Shown here: positions 10,322-21,447 of the stretch, piece after piece | How positions within the stretch are numbered: position 1 is the stretch's first letter | Layout: the number at the start of each line of letters is the position of its first letter | From: Enterobacterales bacterium CwR94 | Lineage (GTDB): Bacteria; Pseudomonadota; Gammaproteobacteria; Enterobacterales; Enterobacteriaceae | DNA: 64,000 nucleotides | Reading direction: 5' to 3' | Assembly: GCA_002837195.1 (NCBI GenBank) | Contig: KZ478059.1 | Location: forward strand, 124,001-188,000 | The notes under the pieces: model-generated | The model's database searches: none | Told to the model about the DNA's origin: nothing | Seen by the model: the letters and a program-made list of their open reading frames with translations, nothing else | Made by a program: the position numbers and the translations under genes

Positions 10322-10989
10322 CCGATGTCGAACCGGTAGCCTTGCCCACGCACTGTTGTAATCACTTCATGGGAATATTCAGATTGGATTTTTTTACGCA
10401 AGCGTCCCATCAGAACATCAATGGTGTGGCTTTCGCGTAATTCGGCATCCGGATACAGCTGTAACATCAGGGAGTCTTTGCTGACGACTTTGCCTGCGTT
10501 ACGGATCAGGGTTTCGATAATGGTGTATTCGAAGGCGGTTAATTTGACTGGGTAGTCGTTGATCATCAGTTCACGACGAGACAAGTCAATTTGGAACGGC
10601 GGCAGGGTAATAATTTGCGAAGCCAGTCCACAATTACGGCGCATCAAGGCCTGTAAGCGGGCCGCCACTTCTTCAATATGAAAAGGTTTCGTTACATAAT
10701 CGTCGGCGCCGGCTTCCAATGCCTCGACCTTGGCTTGCCAACCTTCGCGTGCTGTCAGCACCAGGATAGGCTGATTGACCTGTTCACTGCGCCAGCGGCG
10801 GATCATGCTCATGCCATCTTCATCAGGTAAGCCTAAATCCACCAATGCAATATCCGGTACGTGTTCGCGCAGGAAGTAATCCGCTTCCCTTGCGCCCTCG
10901 GCGGCATCGACCTGATGGCCCATTTCTCGCAGTTGCACCGCCAGATGGTGGCGTAGCAATACATTATCTTCAACTACCAGAACGCGCAT
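10318..10989 (-). CDS. phoP: Response regulator PhoP
   Basis: OmpR-family transcription factor controlling Mg2+ transport, lipid A modification and acid or peptide resistance; partner of PhoQ. 223 residues, same as E. coli. The receiver domain begins [13 protein letters not shown]; the phosphorylated Asp lies in [12 protein letters not shown] and the switch Lys in [10 protein letters not shown] winged-helix DNA-binding domain follows, ending in [29 protein letters not shown]. Upstream is one PhoP-box-like half site (TGTTTA on the minus strand at 11058-11063) without a convincing second repeat. Confidence 0.97.
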   Translation of the reverse strand: MRVLVVEDNVLLRHHLAVQLREMGHQVDAAEGAREADYFLREHVPDIALVDLGLPDEDGMSMIRRWRSEQVNQPILVLTAREGWQAKVEALEAGADDYVTKPFHIEEVAARLQALMRRNCGLASQIITLPPFQIDLSRRELMINDYPVKLTAFEYTIIETLIRNAGKVVSKDSLMLQLYPDAELRESHTIDVLMGRLRKKIQSEYSHEVITTVRGQGYRFDIG

Positions 10990-11077
10990 CGTGAATTCCC
11001 TCTATTATTGAGCGAGTCATTATTATGAATGTAATGAAGAGTATAAATGAAAGCGAGTAAACAGAGGATGAATAAGG

Positions 11078-11098
11078 CAGGGCGAATTGCTCGCCCTG
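11078..11098. terminator. Hairpin between purB and phoP
   Basis: Eight-base stem CAGGGCGA/TCGCCCTG with a five-base loop, 9 bases past the purB stop. The downstream tail on the minus strand is only CCTTATTC, so it is a weak intrinsic terminator for purB. Confidence 0.6.
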
Positions 11099-11106
11099 TC
11101 GGATAA

Positions 11107-13127
<2,021 letters not shown>

Positions 13128-13163
13128 ATCAACTCCTGTGAAAGCATCAGGTTAAACCTGAAA

Positions 13164-14279
13164 CTAGGATTGTACCCAAGGTAAACGCGATTCAATAACC
13201 CCGCCGCCCAGGCACACTTCTCCATCATAAAAGACAGCCGATTGGCCTGGCGTCACCGCAGCAACCGGCGCATCAAAGCGGACTTCAACACGCCCATTAT
13301 CCAGTGGAATCACCTGGCAGGGAATATCCTGCTGACGATAACGCGTTTTTACCGTACAGGTTTTTGGCGCGGTGAATGTTTGGCGATCAACCCAGTCCAG
13401 TTGCTGGGCAATCAGGCCCACGGACATTAGGCGTGGATGCTCACCGCCCTGTGCCACGATCAGCGTATTATTCGCCACATCTTTGTCCACCACATACCAG
13501 GGCTCTTCGCTGGTGCTCTCTTTCAGACCACCAATGCCCAGTCCCTTGCGCTGGCCCAGCGTGTGGTACATCAAACCCTGATGTTCACCGACAAGATTGC
13601 CGTCGACATCGAGGATGGCGCCGGGTTGGGCGGGCAGGTAGCGACCAAGGAAATCACGGAATTTACGTTCACCGATAAAACAGATCCCGGTTGAATCTTT
13701 CTTTTTCGCGGTGATCAAATCGAGTTCTTCCGCAATGCGGCGCACTTCCGGCTTTTCTAACTCACCGACCGGAAACAGGCTTTGTGCGATTTGCTCATGG
13801 CTCAGGGTATACAGGAAGTAGCTTTGATCTTTATTGCCATCTAACCCACGCAACAACTGACTGGTGCCGTTGCTGTCCTGGCGGCGCACATAGTGACCGG
13901 TCGCGATATAATCAGCACCCAAATCTTCCGCGGCAAATTCTAAAAAGGCTTTGAATTTGATCTCTTTGTTACACAGGATATCCGGATTTGGCGTACGACC
14001 CGCTTTGTACTCTTCCAGGAAGTGTTCAAAAACGTTATCCCAATACTCGGCCGCAAAATTAATGGTGTGCAGATAGATACCCAGCTTGTCACAGACCGCT
14101 TGGGCATCAGCCAGATCCGTGGCGGCGGTACAATACTCCTCGCCGTCGTCCTCTTCCCAGTTCTTCATGAACAGGCCTTCCACCTGATAGCCTTGCTGTT
14201 GCAGTAACCAGGCGGAAACGGAAGAATCGACACCGCCGGACATCCCGACGATCACTTTTTTCTGGCTGTTATCAGACAT
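13164..14279 (-). CDS. mnmA: tRNA-specific 2-thiouridylase MnmA
   Basis: Transfers sulfur, relayed from TusE, to C2 of the wobble uridine in tRNA-Lys, -Glu and -Gln. 371 residues. Motifs: PP-loop [15 protein letters not shown] near the N terminus, the catalytic Cys in [14 protein letters not shown], and the second Cys (persulfide carrier) in [15 protein letters not shown]. The C-terminal beta-barrel ([14 protein letters not shown]) is complete. First gene of the mnmA-hflD-purB group. Confidence 0.97.
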   Translation of the reverse strand: MSDNSQKKVIVGMSGGVDSSVSAWLLQQQGYQVEGLFMKNWEEDDGEEYCTAATDLADAQAVCDKLGIYLHTINFAAEYWDNVFEHFLEEYKAGRTPNPDILCNKEIKFKAFLEFAAEDLGADYIATGHYVRRQDSNGTSQLLRGLDGNKDQSYFLYTLSHEQIAQSLFPVGELEKPEVRRIAEELDLITAKKKDSTGICFIGERKFRDFLGRYLPAQPGAILDVDGNLVGEHQGLMYHTLGQRKGLGIGGLKESTSEEPWYVVDKDVANNTLIVAQGGEHPRLMSVGLIAQQLDWVDRQTFTAPKTCTVKTRYRQQDIPCQVIPLDNGRVEVRFDAPVAAVTPGQSAVFYDGEVCLGGGVIESRLPWVQS

Positions 14280-14345
14280 GTTAGAAGGCTACTCACTTAG
14301 GGGAGCCGTGCGCATCGCGGCCCCGTAAAAAACAGGCGGCATAGT

Positions 14346-14819
14346 TTAACACGGCCCAGACACGGGCGCATCACTGAAAGGCCAGTTGAACGGGGCAATC
14401 AGTGCCAGCGGTAAGCGCTCACCGTGCTGATAAACTCGTATGCTTTCCGCAACCAGTGGCGAACGCAAATGTTGGGCCTGCAAAATCTGGTCGGCAGTCA
14501 CCCAACGGCAGCTTTCGATATCGCTGTCTTGCGGGTCTGTCGCAACACATTCTGCGAGATCGAGACAAAACAGAAAGCGGATAAACGGGGTGTTGTCAGG
14601 GGCTATCCACTGATGAATGCGCAGCAAATACTGCGGCTCAGCATCAATGCCCGTTTCTTCATACAGTTCACGCGTTGCCGCCTGCACCAGCGTTTCATCG
14701 GCTTCGAGATGACCTGCGGGTTGGTTCCAGGTCAACAGGCCGTGAATACGCTCTTCAACTACCAGAAAGTGACCCTGTGCTTGTACCACGCAGGCGACCG
14801 TGACGTGAGGCTTAAACAT
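14346..14819 (-). CDS. nudJ: Phosphatase NudJ (Nudix family)
   Basis: Nudix hydrolase acting on nucleoside di/triphosphates and hydroxymethylpyrimidine pyrophosphate in E. coli. The Nudix box is complete: [23 protein letters not shown] (G-x5-E-x7-REVxEExGx form). 157 residues from the ATG at 14819, which gives the family start [16 protein letters not shown]; an upstream in-frame start at 14849 would add ten non-family residues overlapping rluE. It lies between rluE and mnmA as in E. coli. Confidence 0.95.
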   Translation of the reverse strand: MFKPHVTVACVVQAQGHFLVVEERIHGLLTWNQPAGHLEADETLVQAATRELYEETGIDAEPQYLLRIHQWIAPDNTPFIRFLFCLDLAECVATDPQDSDIESCRWVTADQILQAQHLRSPLVAESIRVYQHGERLPLALIAPFNWPFSDAPVSGPC

Positions 14820-14830
14820 GCTGTGTTCTC

Positions 14831-15478
14831 CTAGGTCATTTCGCGCCATGCGCCTTGAGCAAGACCATCCAGCGTAAACCCGCCCATGGCATAGCGAATT
14901 AAGCGTAAGGTGGGATGACCGACATGCGCGGTCATACGCCGCACTTGTCGGTTGCGTCCTTCGTAGAGGGTCACCTTAAGCCATTGGGTTGGAATGGCTT
15001 TGCGCTCGCGAATCGGTGGATTGCGTGCCCATAGCCATGCGGGTTCGGCAACGCATTCGACTTCTGCAGGTAACGTGGGGCCATCGTTGAGGGTAATGCC
15101 GCTGCGCAGGGCGTGCAGCGCCTGCGAATCGGGCACGCCTTCAACCTGCACATAATAAATTTTACCTGTACGTTTGCCCGGCTGTGTCAGTTGGGCCTGC
15201 AAGGCACCGTCATTGGTGAGCACCATCAGGCCTTCGCTGTCGCGGTCGAGGCGACCTGCTGCGTAGATATCTGAAATTGGCACATAATCTTTTAGCGTTG
15301 CGCGACCCGCCTCATCGGTGAATTGCGGCAGCACATCGAAAGGCTTGTTAAACAGTACGACGCGGCGTGGCCCCTTGTGCGCGGCTGGGCGCACGGGCTT
15401 TCGACGTAATGTTCGTTGACGAGAAACAGGGGGGGCTTTTTTCTGCATACGCTTTGCACTTGTGAACAATGGGCGCAT
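14831..15478 (-). CDS. rluE: 23S rRNA pseudouridine(2457) synthase RluE
   Basis: RsuA-family pseudouridine synthase that modifies U2457 of 23S rRNA. Core motifs: [23 protein letters not shown], the catalytic Asp in [34 protein letters not shown] and the C-terminal [21 protein letters not shown]. The N terminus is basic and poorly conserved. ATG at 15478 ([14 protein letters not shown]) is chosen; an in-frame TTG at 15514 and an ATG at 15448 are alternatives. It is divergent from icd, with about 100 bases between starts. Confidence 0.94.
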   Translation of the reverse strand: MRPLFTSAKRMQKKAPPVSRQRTLRRKPVRPAAHKGPRRVVLFNKPFDVLPQFTDEAGRATLKDYVPISDIYAAGRLDRDSEGLMVLTNDGALQAQLTQPGKRTGKIYYVQVEGVPDSQALHALRSGITLNDGPTLPAEVECVAEPAWLWARNPPIRERKAIPTQWLKVTLYEGRNRQVRRMTAHVGHPTLRLIRYAMGGFTLDGLAQGAWREMT

Positions 15479-15578
15479 TATAGCGCGATTCCGAGGTGAT
15501 TGGCGCGGAGGCAATATTCAAGTAGTATTGTCGCGCATCTTACAAGTCATTAACAAAAAGCGCTCGAAGGAGAGGTTA

Positions 15579-16829
15579 ATGGAAAGCAAAGTAGTAGTTC
15601 CGGCGGAAGGTCAGAAGATCACCCTTACTTCAGGTAAACTGAATGTCCCCAATAACCCTGTCATTCCCTACATTGAAGGTGATGGTATTGGTGTTGACGT
15701 TTCACCTGTGATGTTGAAAGTGGTGGATGCCGCTGTGAAAAAGGCCTACAACGGCGAGCGTAAAATTTCCTGGATGGAAATTTACACCGGTGAGAAGTCT
15801 GTAGAACTATATGGCCAGGATGTTTGGCTGCCGCAAGAAACCCTCGATTTAATTAAAGAATACCGCGTTGCCATTAAAGGCCCGTTGACCACGCCAGTGG
15901 GTGGCGGTATTCGTTCCCTGAACGTTGCTCTGCGCCAGGAACTGGATCTCTATGTGTGCCTGCGTCCTGTACGCTATTACAAAGGCACGCCAAGCCCGGT
16001 AAAACGCCCTGAAGAGACCGATATGGTTATCTTCCGCGAGAACTCCGAAGATATCTATGCGGGTATCGAGTGGAAAGCGGGCACGCCGGAAGCGGATAAA
16101 GTCATTAAATTCCTGCGTGAAGAGATGGGCGTGAAGAAAATTCGCTTCCCACAACAGTGCGGTATCGGCGTGAAGCCGTGCTCAGAAGAGGGCACTAAGC
16201 GTCTGGTCCGTGCCGCGGTGGAATACACCATTACCAACGACCGTGATTCTCTGACGCTGGTTCACAAAGGCAACATCATGAAATTCACCGAAGGCTCTTT
16301 CAAAGACTGGGGATACCAGTTGGTGAAAGAAGAATTTGGCGGTGAGCTGATTGATGGCGGCCCATGGATGAAGTTCAAGAACCCGAACACCGGCAAAGAG
16401 ATCATCGTTAAAGATGTGATCGCCGATGCGTTCTTGCAACAGATCCTGCTGCGTCCTGCTGAGTATGACGTGATTGCCTGTATGAACCTGAACGGTGACT
16501 ACATCTCTGATGCCCTGGCGGCGCAGGTTGGCGGTATCGGTATTGCGCCGGGTGCTAACATCGGCGACGAGTGCGCGTTGTTTGAAGCCACCCATGGTAC
16601 AGCACCAAAATATGCGGGCCAGGACAAAGTGAACCCAGGTTCTGTCATCCTGTCTGCTGAAATGATGTTGCGTCACCTGGAATGGTTCGAAGCGGCTGAT
16701 TTGATCGTGAAAGGCGTTGAAGGTGCGATCGCGAACAAGACCGTAACTTACGATTTCGAACGCCTGATGGAAGGCGCTAAGCTGCTGAAATGTTCAGAGT
16801 TTGGCGACGCTATCATCGCAAACATGTAA
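15579..16829 (+). CDS. icd: NADP-dependent isocitrate dehydrogenase
   Basis: TCA-cycle enzyme converting isocitrate to 2-oxoglutarate with NADPH production. 416 residues, the E. coli length. The ATG at 15579 has AAGGAGAGG just upstream and gives [16 protein letters not shown]. Key regions: substrate and phosphorylation loop [13 protein letters not shown] (Ser113 is the AceK target), [31 protein letters not shown] and [12 protein letters not shown] for NADP binding. The 3' end of icd is a known prophage attachment site (e14) in E. coli; no integrase or duplicated 3' end follows here. Confidence 0.98.
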   Translation: MESKVVVPAEGQKITLTSGKLNVPNNPVIPYIEGDGIGVDVSPVMLKVVDAAVKKAYNGERKISWMEIYTGEKSVELYGQDVWLPQETLDLIKEYRVAIKGPLTTPVGGGIRSLNVALRQELDLYVCLRPVRYYKGTPSPVKRPEETDMVIFRENSEDIYAGIEWKAGTPEADKVIKFLREEMGVKKIRFPQQCGIGVKPCSEEGTKRLVRAAVEYTITNDRDSLTLVHKGNIMKFTEGSFKDWGYQLVKEEFGGELIDGGPWMKFKNPNTGKEIIVKDVIADAFLQQILLRPAEYDVIACMNLNGDYISDALAAQVGGIGIAPGANIGDECALFEATHGTAPKYAGQDKVNPGSVILSAEMMLRHLEWFEAADLIVKGVEGAIANKTVTYDFERLMEGAKLLKCSEFGDAIIANM

Positions 16830-16852
16830 TTTGTTTGTGTGGCGTTAAGTAG

Positions 16853-16881
16853 AACGGGAGCCTACAGGCTCCCGTTTTTTA
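16853..16881 (+). terminator. icd terminator
   Basis: Stem GGGAGCC/GGCTCCC with loop taca-like spacer, preceded by AAC and followed by GTTTTTTAATG, about 25 bases after the icd stop: a standard intrinsic terminator. Confidence 0.9.
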
Positions 16882-17154
16882 ATGTATTTGCAGAACTCAA
16901 TCAATTTTACACTGTTTTAGATTATAAAAACGGCAATGCACCCACGGAATAAATCGTCTCAGGTAGAGCGACTCAGAATTAATCTTGTATTATCTCTGCA
17001 GGTATTTGAAAATCACCGTAAAGATGGATATTTTCTTATAAATAGATTCCACTCACAATAACACAGGCAGTATTTAGATTTGGTCAGCTTTGATTGATCT
17101 TCCTGTGCGCTTCTTAAAATATTAATGAGAGTGTAAAAATAAGTCTACCGAGAT
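16882..17154. other. AT-rich intergenic region, no gene seen
   Basis: Between the icd terminator and the stop of the fimbrial adhesin. A+T-rich, no open frame with a ribosome site, no repeat of the icd 3' end and no tRNA. It marks the junction from conserved to accessory DNA. Confidence 0.5.
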
Positions 17155-18252
17155 TCAGTAATAATTAATGGTGTACATCATGGTCGCATTCGCCACACCA
17201 GGTTTCACTTTTGCCTCAGTTTGATAATACCGCGCAAAGAGGGGGATTGAAACGGAAGTGTTTGCATTGTTAACCATAATATATTTCTTTTCCGCATTAA
17301 AAACAGCAAGTTCAGGTGACGCATTCGTATTATAAGCAATTTGAATACCCACCCCAGTTGCTTTATCAGGGCTATTTTGTAATGCAATGATACTTTTTGC
17401 TGAATCAATGATTGTGGTATTAGGTCTCAGTATAAGAGCCAAGGTGTTAGCCTGCGGTGTACCTACTCCGCCTGGATCGGTTGGCGAATCAGAACCATAG
17501 TTATTTTGGCCTGAATCCATCTTGCCATAAAAACGCGGGCAGTTTGTCAGATTAATGCTGGCATTACGCCAGTCTGAGGTAGAGCCTGCGCCTTTAAATT
17601 GAAGGTCTGCATTCCAGCTACCCAGAGCAACGACGGGATTCGGTGTCGTGCACGTTCTCGCGACGACATTAAGTGTACCGCTAAAGCTAACCGTCGAAGT
17701 GCGAATGGCAGTACCGATCTGCGGCGTAAATTCGAAGGCAACGGTTGGTAAATCCTGGCCGCGGATCGTTCCCGGACTGATAGGTCCAATTTTAATAAAT
17801 GACATATCAAATTGTACATCTGTGCCATATGACGCGTTGGGTGCATTAAAGGAGCCTGATGCTCTGTCGAAGGGCACCGCATTGCCACTGTACCATACAG
17901 CGACACCTAATCCAGGGATACCGGTTTCATACACCTTGCCAGCCCAACTGCCTGTATTCCATAGGCTCAGTGGCTTTGGATTGGCAATGTATCGAGCATT
18001 CGATTTAAAACTCCACGGCACGACCGTTGAATGGCATTGCACTGATGGTGAGCGGGAGGGTTTGAAATATTGTCTGAACAAAATTGTACCATTGGGAACA
18101 TCTTCTCCAGCGGTGATATTACCCCCTTGTAAAGCGACAGTAGTATTAATCGCGGGTGATGCTGGATTCAGGGTGCATGTTACCGTCGCGTGCGCTGACG
18201 GTATTAAAATACCTAATGCTAATAATAAAAGAATACTATGCTTCTTTTTCAT
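17155..18252 (-). CDS. Two-domain fimbrial tip adhesin (orphan locus)
   Basis: 365 residues with a Sec signal peptide (MKKKHSILLLLALGILIPSAHA). The N-terminal half (about 24-205) looks like a lectin-type receptor-binding domain; the C-terminal half (about 215-365) is a pilin domain with the usual Cys pair (ARTCTTPNP and LTNCPRF) and the penultimate Tyr end (MMYTINYY) that chaperones recognise. So it is a FimH/MrkD-like chaperone-usher adhesin, receptor unknown. The ATG at 18252 has an AGGATC/AAGAGA ribosome site. The only partner gene is the chaperone just upstream; there is no usher or major pilin in this locus. Confidence 0.8.
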   Translation of the reverse strand: MKKKHSILLLLALGILIPSAHATVTCTLNPASPAINTTVALQGGNITAGEDVPNGTILFRQYFKPSRSPSVQCHSTVVPWSFKSNARYIANPKPLSLWNTGSWAGKVYETGIPGLGVAVWYSGNAVPFDRASGSFNAPNASYGTDVQFDMSFIKIGPISPGTIRGQDLPTVAFEFTPQIGTAIRTSTVSFSGTLNVVARTCTTPNPVVALGSWNADLQFKGAGSTSDWRNASINLTNCPRFYGKMDSGQNNYGSDSPTDPGGVGTPQANTLALILRPNTTIIDSAKSIIALQNSPDKATGVGIQIAYNTNASPELAVFNAEKKYIMVNNANTSVSIPLFARYYQTEAKVKPGVANATMMYTINYY

Positions 18253-18449
18253 TTCTCTTGATCCTTTTCGACTCACGCTGAGTGTTATCATTGGGTGAAC
18301 GATATTAATGGGGCGATTTATGTTTTTTTGCAGGTGTCTGACAACGCAATATTATTGATGCTGCTTCTTTATTCTTATTGGGATGTTGCCATTCAGCATG
18401 CAGAGTTAACAGTTGGTTATTAAAACTGTTGCCATCGCCTCTCTTATAA

Positions 18450-19190
18450 TCAGAGCGTTGAAGATGATTGAATGGTGGACTCTGTGACGATAATCGCACC
18501 GTAATCGTTAACCCATTCGAATGCTAAGATTTTACCCGCGGCGGCCCCTGCGATCGTTAGTTGTTTTACACTGCCCGGAGTGAGCATCTCGCCATTTGTC
18601 GGTTTTCGATTGTCACCCTTGATAGCCACCGTCACTAAAGAGACGTGAAATGCAGAGGCGTTACTCACCATTACTTTGCTGCCCTCCATGCTCCAACGCA
18701 GTGAGGCCGCCGCTTCAGAAGCTGTGCCTTGTAAACCAGAAGGGCGGAAAAACATTTTTATGCGTGAGCGAAATGCCATTTGCAATAAGTTTTCACCCGC
18801 CCCCTCTGCCTTAGAAGGAATCTCAAGCATATTGAGCCAGAACACGCTTTCTTTGTTCTGCGGTAATGCTTTGCCGGTATAGCTAATGCGTAGCGCTTGT
18901 CCTTTTTTAGGTTCCACACGGTTAATCGGCGGTGTTAATACAAAGGGCACCCGAATGTGTTGGGGGGGCGCTTGCTCATCACCATCATCAATCCAACTCT
19001 GTGCCAGCACAGGTTCAGTGCCCTCATTCGTCAGTTGAACGGTGATGCTCTTTTCTTTTTGTTCATAGATAACTCGCGTGCCGTTAATCACGATGCCAGC
19101 GTGGCTGCTGGTTGAATAAAAAGAGAAATGCACTGCGCTCAGCGCTAAAAATAGCACGTGGCGGGATGGGGCAGTACGAGTGAAAAACAT
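18450..19190 (-). CDS. PapD-like fimbrial chaperone (orphan locus)
   Basis: Periplasmic immunoglobulin-fold chaperone that stabilises pilin subunits by donor-strand complementation. 246 residues; signal peptide ends at SSHA. Motifs: GIVINGTRVIYEQKEKSITVQLTNEG (N-terminal strands with the conserved TRVIY), the Lys/Arg pocket, PPINRVEPKKGQALRI and SVFWLNMLEIPS (proline-rich chaperone signature region), then a second domain to FEWVNDYGAI. The ATG at 19190 with GGAG six bases upstream is preferred to a start 33 bases earlier. It precedes the adhesin by 197 bases. Whether it works with the usher at 35-37 kb is unknown. Confidence 0.85.
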   Translation of the reverse strand: MFFTRTAPSRHVLFLALSAVHFSFYSTSSHAGIVINGTRVIYEQKEKSITVQLTNEGTEPVLAQSWIDDGDEQAPPQHIRVPFVLTPPINRVEPKKGQALRISYTGKALPQNKESVFWLNMLEIPSKAEGAGENLLQMAFRSRIKMFFRPSGLQGTASEAAASLRWSMEGSKVMVSNASAFHVSLVTVAIKGDNRKPTNGEMLTPGSVKQLTIAGAAAGKILAFEWVNDYGAIIVTESTIQSSSTL

Positions 19191-19788
19191 AATGACTCCA
19201 GAAAATAACGCTGACTTATTCAAATATTGTTGGTATTGAATTTACGTAAGCGACACTGATCATACGTACAATGATTGCTGCTGCCAGAAATCGTGTTTAC
19301 TGAGTATCAGAGGATGACAAATGCCTGATATTTACACGAAATGAACGTTTCAGGCATTTTTCTGATAATGTAAAGCCATTATACCGAGACCTGTCTTGTT
19401 TTTGAGTAAGAGTGAAGGTGTAACCTGGTGGGATATAGATTACATAACCAGAACAATCTGAATGAGGTGAGAGGGTAACTGTAAGTTATTTTAATGTTTT
19501 CGTCCGCTGGGTAACGCATTTGAAATATTAATAGCAACGCTATAGTCGTGATTAATAAATACAGGCTGCCACTTATTGCCAGAAGTAGTTGATAACCTCC
19601 AGTAAAAGAGTGTTGTGCTTAAAAGAGAATGCTTTATTGGAGGTTGATTCCTAATTAACGCCAGCATTAAACGTAGAATATTTGAGTCCTGCATCGAATG
19701 GCTGATACTGCTCAGGTTCGTTGATCTTGACCTGTTCCCAAAACCTCAAATTTTTGTGATAAATCAATCCACAGCCGTTTTTTTGCTA
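19191..19788. other. Intergenic region with possible decayed coding fragments on the minus strand
   Basis: About 600 bases upstream of the chaperone. On the minus strand, open stretches lacking good starts occur in shifting frames: 19651-19746 (contains NEPEQYQPFDAGLKYSTFN), a 67-codon frame at 19491-19694, and 19297-19485 (contains GYVIYIPPGYTFTLT). They read like fragments of one gene broken by stops and shifts, possibly a lost fimbrial subunit. No family could be identified and chance open frames are an alternative. Confidence 0.3.
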
Positions 19789-19810
19789 TTGTTAGCAATG
19801 TTGCTAACAA
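19789..19810. promoter_or_regulatory. Perfect palindrome upstream of hiuH
   Basis: TTGTTAGCAA-tg-TTGCTAACAA: ten-base perfect arms with a two-base spacer, ending 16 bases before the hiuH ATG and directly before its ribosome site (AAGGA). It looks like a repressor operator; it does not match the HprR/CusR box known for E. coli hiuH. The regulator is not identifiable here. Confidence 0.6.
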
Positions 19811-19826
19811 CACAAAAGGATGTGTT

Positions 19827-20237
19827 ATGAAATTCATGTTACCTGTGCTTTTTTCCGCCGCCGTGAGTATGTCAGCGCTGGCAGCGCCTGCGCACACGAA
19901 TCCTATTAGCGTGCATATCTTAAACCAGCAAACCGGGTTGCCTTCACCCGATGTGACCGTCGATATTGAACAACAGCAGGGCACGCAATGGTTGCCTGTG
20001 GCGCAAGGTAAAACAAATCACGATGGACGCATTGGTGCGTTGTGGCCCGAAGGCAAGACGTTGGAAAAGGGGATTTACCGCGTGACATTTCACACGGGAG
20101 ACTATTTCAAGTCTCAGCAGCAAAAGAGTTTCTTCCCTGAAATTCCGGTCATTTTTGAAGTCACCGAAACGAATCAAAAACTTCACATTCCTTTGCTGTT
20201 AAGCCAATACGGTTATTCAACCTATCGCGGCAGTTAA
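19827..20237 (+). CDS. hiuH: Periplasmic 5-hydroxyisourate hydrolase (transthyretin-like)
   Basis: Hydrolyses 5-hydroxyisourate, the product of urate oxidation, to OHCU. 136 residues: signal peptide (cleavage near ALAAPA) then the transthyretin-like fold. Active-site residues are present: His30 (SVHILN), Arg68 (HDGRIG), His120 (KLHIPLL) and the C-terminal signature YRGS at 133-136. The signal peptide makes it the periplasmic YedX type. No other urate-pathway gene is nearby. A perfect palindrome precedes the ribosome site, and a hairpin terminator follows. Confidence 0.93.
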   Translation: MKFMLPVLFSAAVSMSALAAPAHTNPISVHILNQQTGLPSPDVTVDIEQQQGTQWLPVAQGKTNHDGRIGALWPEGKTLEKGIYRVTFHTGDYFKSQQQKSFFPEIPVIFEVTETNQKLHIPLLLSQYGYSTYRGS

Positions 20238-20241
20238 CAAA

Positions 20242-20265
20242 ATAGCCCCTGTGTGCAGGGGCTAT
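20242..20265. terminator. Bidirectional hairpin between hiuH and the lipoprotein gene
   Basis: Perfect ten-base stem ATAGCCCCTG/CAGGGGCTAT with loop tgtg, placed between the stops of two convergent genes. T tails are short on both strands (TTTT on the minus side). Confidence 0.75.
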
Positions 20266-20278
20266 CTTCATCAACCAA

Positions 20279-20626
20279 TCACAATTTCCCCAGTGTGTTG
20301 GGACACGTCCATGTCACCATCCGGTCCTGCTGTGCGCTGGCCAGACGAAAAATATTATTGGAAACGCGCTGCGCGAGAAATCCCTCTTGCGTCACACTGG
20401 CAGGGATGTAGACATAGCGGTCGGCGGATTGCAGCGTGCCACTGTCAACGGCCAGTTGATCACTCTTAACATAAAAAGAGCTGACGCGGTCGGTGATCAA
20501 TGCCTGTGATGTCCCCAACGGTTGCCCAGCAAGAGAGGCAACTTCTCCCTGGCACGTTCTGTCCGCAGAGTGACTGCCGCAACCAACCACTATCAGCGCC
20601 ATGATAAGCGAGAGAATCATTCGCAT
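20279..20626 (-). CDS. Putative lipoprotein of unknown function
   Basis: 115 residues. The N terminus MRMILSLIMALIVVGC is a lipoprotein signal with lipobox VVGC, so Cys16 is the likely acylated residue; Ser at +2/+3 region favours outer-membrane sorting. Two further cysteines (TCQ near residue 25 and TCPN near the C terminus) could form a disulfide. No family recognised. It converges on hiuH. The 200 bases upstream contain no other gene. Confidence 0.7.
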   Translation of the reverse strand: MRMILSLIMALIVVGCGSHSADRTCQGEVASLAGQPLGTSQALITDRVSSFYVKSDQLAVDSGTLQSADRYVYIPASVTQEGFLAQRVSNNIFRLASAQQDRMVTWTCPNTLGKL

Positions 20627-20832
20627 GTTAACGGCGCTCCTGTCGCGCGAAGAAAGGCGTGGAAAGAATGTAGACCCTTTCTCTGGAATTGTCTGCCCGA
20701 TAACAGTCGTCGATACAAAATTCTGGGTTTTCAGTCATTGCGACGATTCCTAAGGATAAATAGCGATTATTGACTAGGATTAATGCTGTTATTTGTGCGG
20801 AATGTGCCGTATTTAACTAAAAGGATAACGAC

Positions 20833-21090
20833 ATGAGCGAGATCGAACAGAAGGCTAAACCGGATTATCTTCGTGATGTGACCTCACAGTTAAAAGAGAT
20901 GCGTCACTATGCTCAAACCAACACGGAAACCCTGTCTGGCCACTGGCTGGCTTTTGACGCGGGTGAGTATAAAGATCATGCGCTGGCGGGCCGATTTGAT
21001 GCACTGCTTAATCAGCAAGGGCAGTTGCTCGATGAAATTGATGCAGTGGTTCAGGATATCGAGATACAAATTAATCAGGAAACAGCATAA
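20833..21090 (+). CDS. Small hypothetical protein
   Basis: 85 residues, acidic, no signal peptide or membrane helix; predicted to be mostly alpha-helical (QLKEMRHYAQTN, FDALLNQQGQLLDEIDAVVQDIEIQIN). An excellent ribosome site (AAGGATAACGAC before ATG) and an intrinsic terminator right after the stop show it is a real single-gene unit. No family recognised. Confidence 0.75.
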   Translation: MSEIEQKAKPDYLRDVTSQLKEMRHYAQTNTETLSGHWLAFDAGEYKDHALAGRFDALLNQQGQLLDEIDAVVQDIEIQINQETA

Positions 21091-21094
21091 CGAC

Positions 21095-21120
21095 GAGGGA
21101 GCCAATTGGCTCCCTTTTTT
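21095..21120 (+). terminator. Terminator of the 85-residue gene
   Basis: Perfect stem GGGAGCCAA/TTGGCTCCC followed by six T, four bases after the stop codon. Confidence 0.9.
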
Positions 21121-21289
21121 AGCGGTGAACTTCTCCACACATCAGTACCGCTTGCGGGCGAACTTTACGAATACGTTCAGCCATGGTTTGGCAGGCCGTT
21201 TCAGTGGGATAAATACGCTCGGATACCGGCAATGCATCACAAGCATCATGACCACAAGCGCTGACGAGCAAAACGAAGCCAATTAACAT
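21119..21289 (-). CDS. Very small putative lipoprotein (56 aa)
   Basis: Short gene: MLIGFVLLVSAC then 44 residues ending MCGEVHR. The lipobox VSAC gives acylated Cys12; Cys17, Cys33 and Cys51 remain in the mature peptide. AGGAG stands six bases before the ATG (21289). The stop overlaps the T tail of the convergent terminator at 21095-21120. No homologue recognised. The signal, ribosome site and cysteine pattern make a real gene likely. Confidence 0.6.
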   Translation of the reverse strand: MLIGFVLLVSACGHDACDALPVSERIYPTETACQTMAERIRKVRPQAVLMCGEVHR

Positions 21290-21447
21290 ACGTCACTCCT
21301 TTGCGTCATTGTTGTTTTGATCTCAGTTTAGGTGTTTTTTCCTCAGTCGACGAGTCAGAGTGTGCGATGAGTATCTGAAAACTAAGCAAAGTCGCAGATG
21401 ATGTCGTCAAAAGTTATACTGCCAGTGATTTATCAAGGAGAAAACCA

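Noticed and set aside
11044-11063. PhoP box for autoregulation upstream of phoP
   Set aside because: Only one hexamer (TGTTTA) fits; the position five bases further on reads TTTCAT, so there is no direct repeat.
16830-17154. Prophage or island attachment at the 3' end of icd
   Set aside because: No integrase, no duplication of the icd end and no phage genes follow; the next genes are fimbrial.
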